This document shows, in pieces, positions 15,450-15,457 of a stretch of 15,457 nucleotides of DNA. The position numbers were made by a program, and so were the translations under genes. The stretch comes from JALZVT01 sp964519335 (GTDB lineage: Bacteria; Pseudomonadota; Gammaproteobacteria; Pseudomonadales; Azotimanducaceae). The stretch covers positions 1-15,457 of the forward strand of contig CAZFIA010000097.1 in assembly GCA_964519335.1 (NCBI GenBank), in the 5' to 3' direction. The notes below the pieces were generated by a model, which was not told where the DNA came from, did no database searches, and worked only from the letters and a program-made list of their open reading frames with translations. Position 1 is the first letter of the stretch; each line of letters begins with the position of its first letter.

Positions 15450-15457
15450 GCCGTGCC

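Noticed and set aside
1..15457. CRISPR arrays, tRNA or rRNA genes, insertion sequences, prophage or defence genes
   Set aside because: No regularly spaced repeats, tRNA-like cloverleaf, rRNA-like sequence, transposase, integrase or recognisable defence protein was seen on either strand.

Overview
This window looks like a piece of a Gram-negative proteobacterial chromosome, most likely an aquatic or marine gammaproteobacterium. The reasons are a TonB-dependent outer-membrane receptor, periplasm-directed hydrolases with Sec signal peptides, Shine-Dalgarno starts and GC that by eye is moderately above half. The taxonomic guess is inference. Two runs of exactly 100 N (2389-2488 and 3943-4042) show that it is a scaffolded draft, possibly metagenomic, assembly.

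Layout. (i) 1-2035, minus strand: two translationally coupled, secreted amidohydrolases of the imidazolonepropionase/prolidase-like group; the downstream one runs off the left edge. (ii) 2036-2239: divergent promoter region, with a plausible sigma70 promoter for the rightward genes and two consecutive hairpins in their leader. (iii) 2240-4444, plus strand: a MoxR-type AAA+ ATPase and a CoxE-like von Willebrand factor A (VWA) protein, a well-known gene pair. Each is broken by a 100-N gap placed exactly over its diagnostic motif (Walker A and MIDAS). (iv) 4561-10673, plus strand: a complete five-gene oligopeptide ABC importer in the order substrate-binding protein, permease, permease, ATPase, ATPase (oppABCDF-like), with touching or overlapping junctions. 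(v) 10705-11529: a short-chain dehydrogenase/reductase 31 bp downstream, probably the last gene of that operon. (vi) 11533-11559: a hairpin terminator shared with the convergent gene. (vii) 11608-14430, minus strand: a 940-residue TonB-dependent receptor. (viii) 14431-14882: a 452-bp gene-free stretch. (ix) 14883-15449, minus strand: a NUDIX hydrolase.

How the genes may work together. The receptor could move a substrate across the outer membrane, periplasmic amidohydrolases of a group that includes dipeptidases could trim it, and the Opp-like importer could take up peptides. That is a context argument only; nothing in the sequence fixes the receptor's substrate. The MoxR/VWA pair is usually a chaperone-like or metal-insertion module acting on other complexes; its client is not visible here.

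The most unusual item is the second permease. It carries about 160 extra residues between its first membrane segment and the conserved HPLGTD block, and the core of this reads as a fibronectin type III-like beta-sandwich (about 7566-7853) that should sit in the periplasm. The partner binding protein also departs from the norm: it has a long hydrophobic N-terminal segment and no lipobox.
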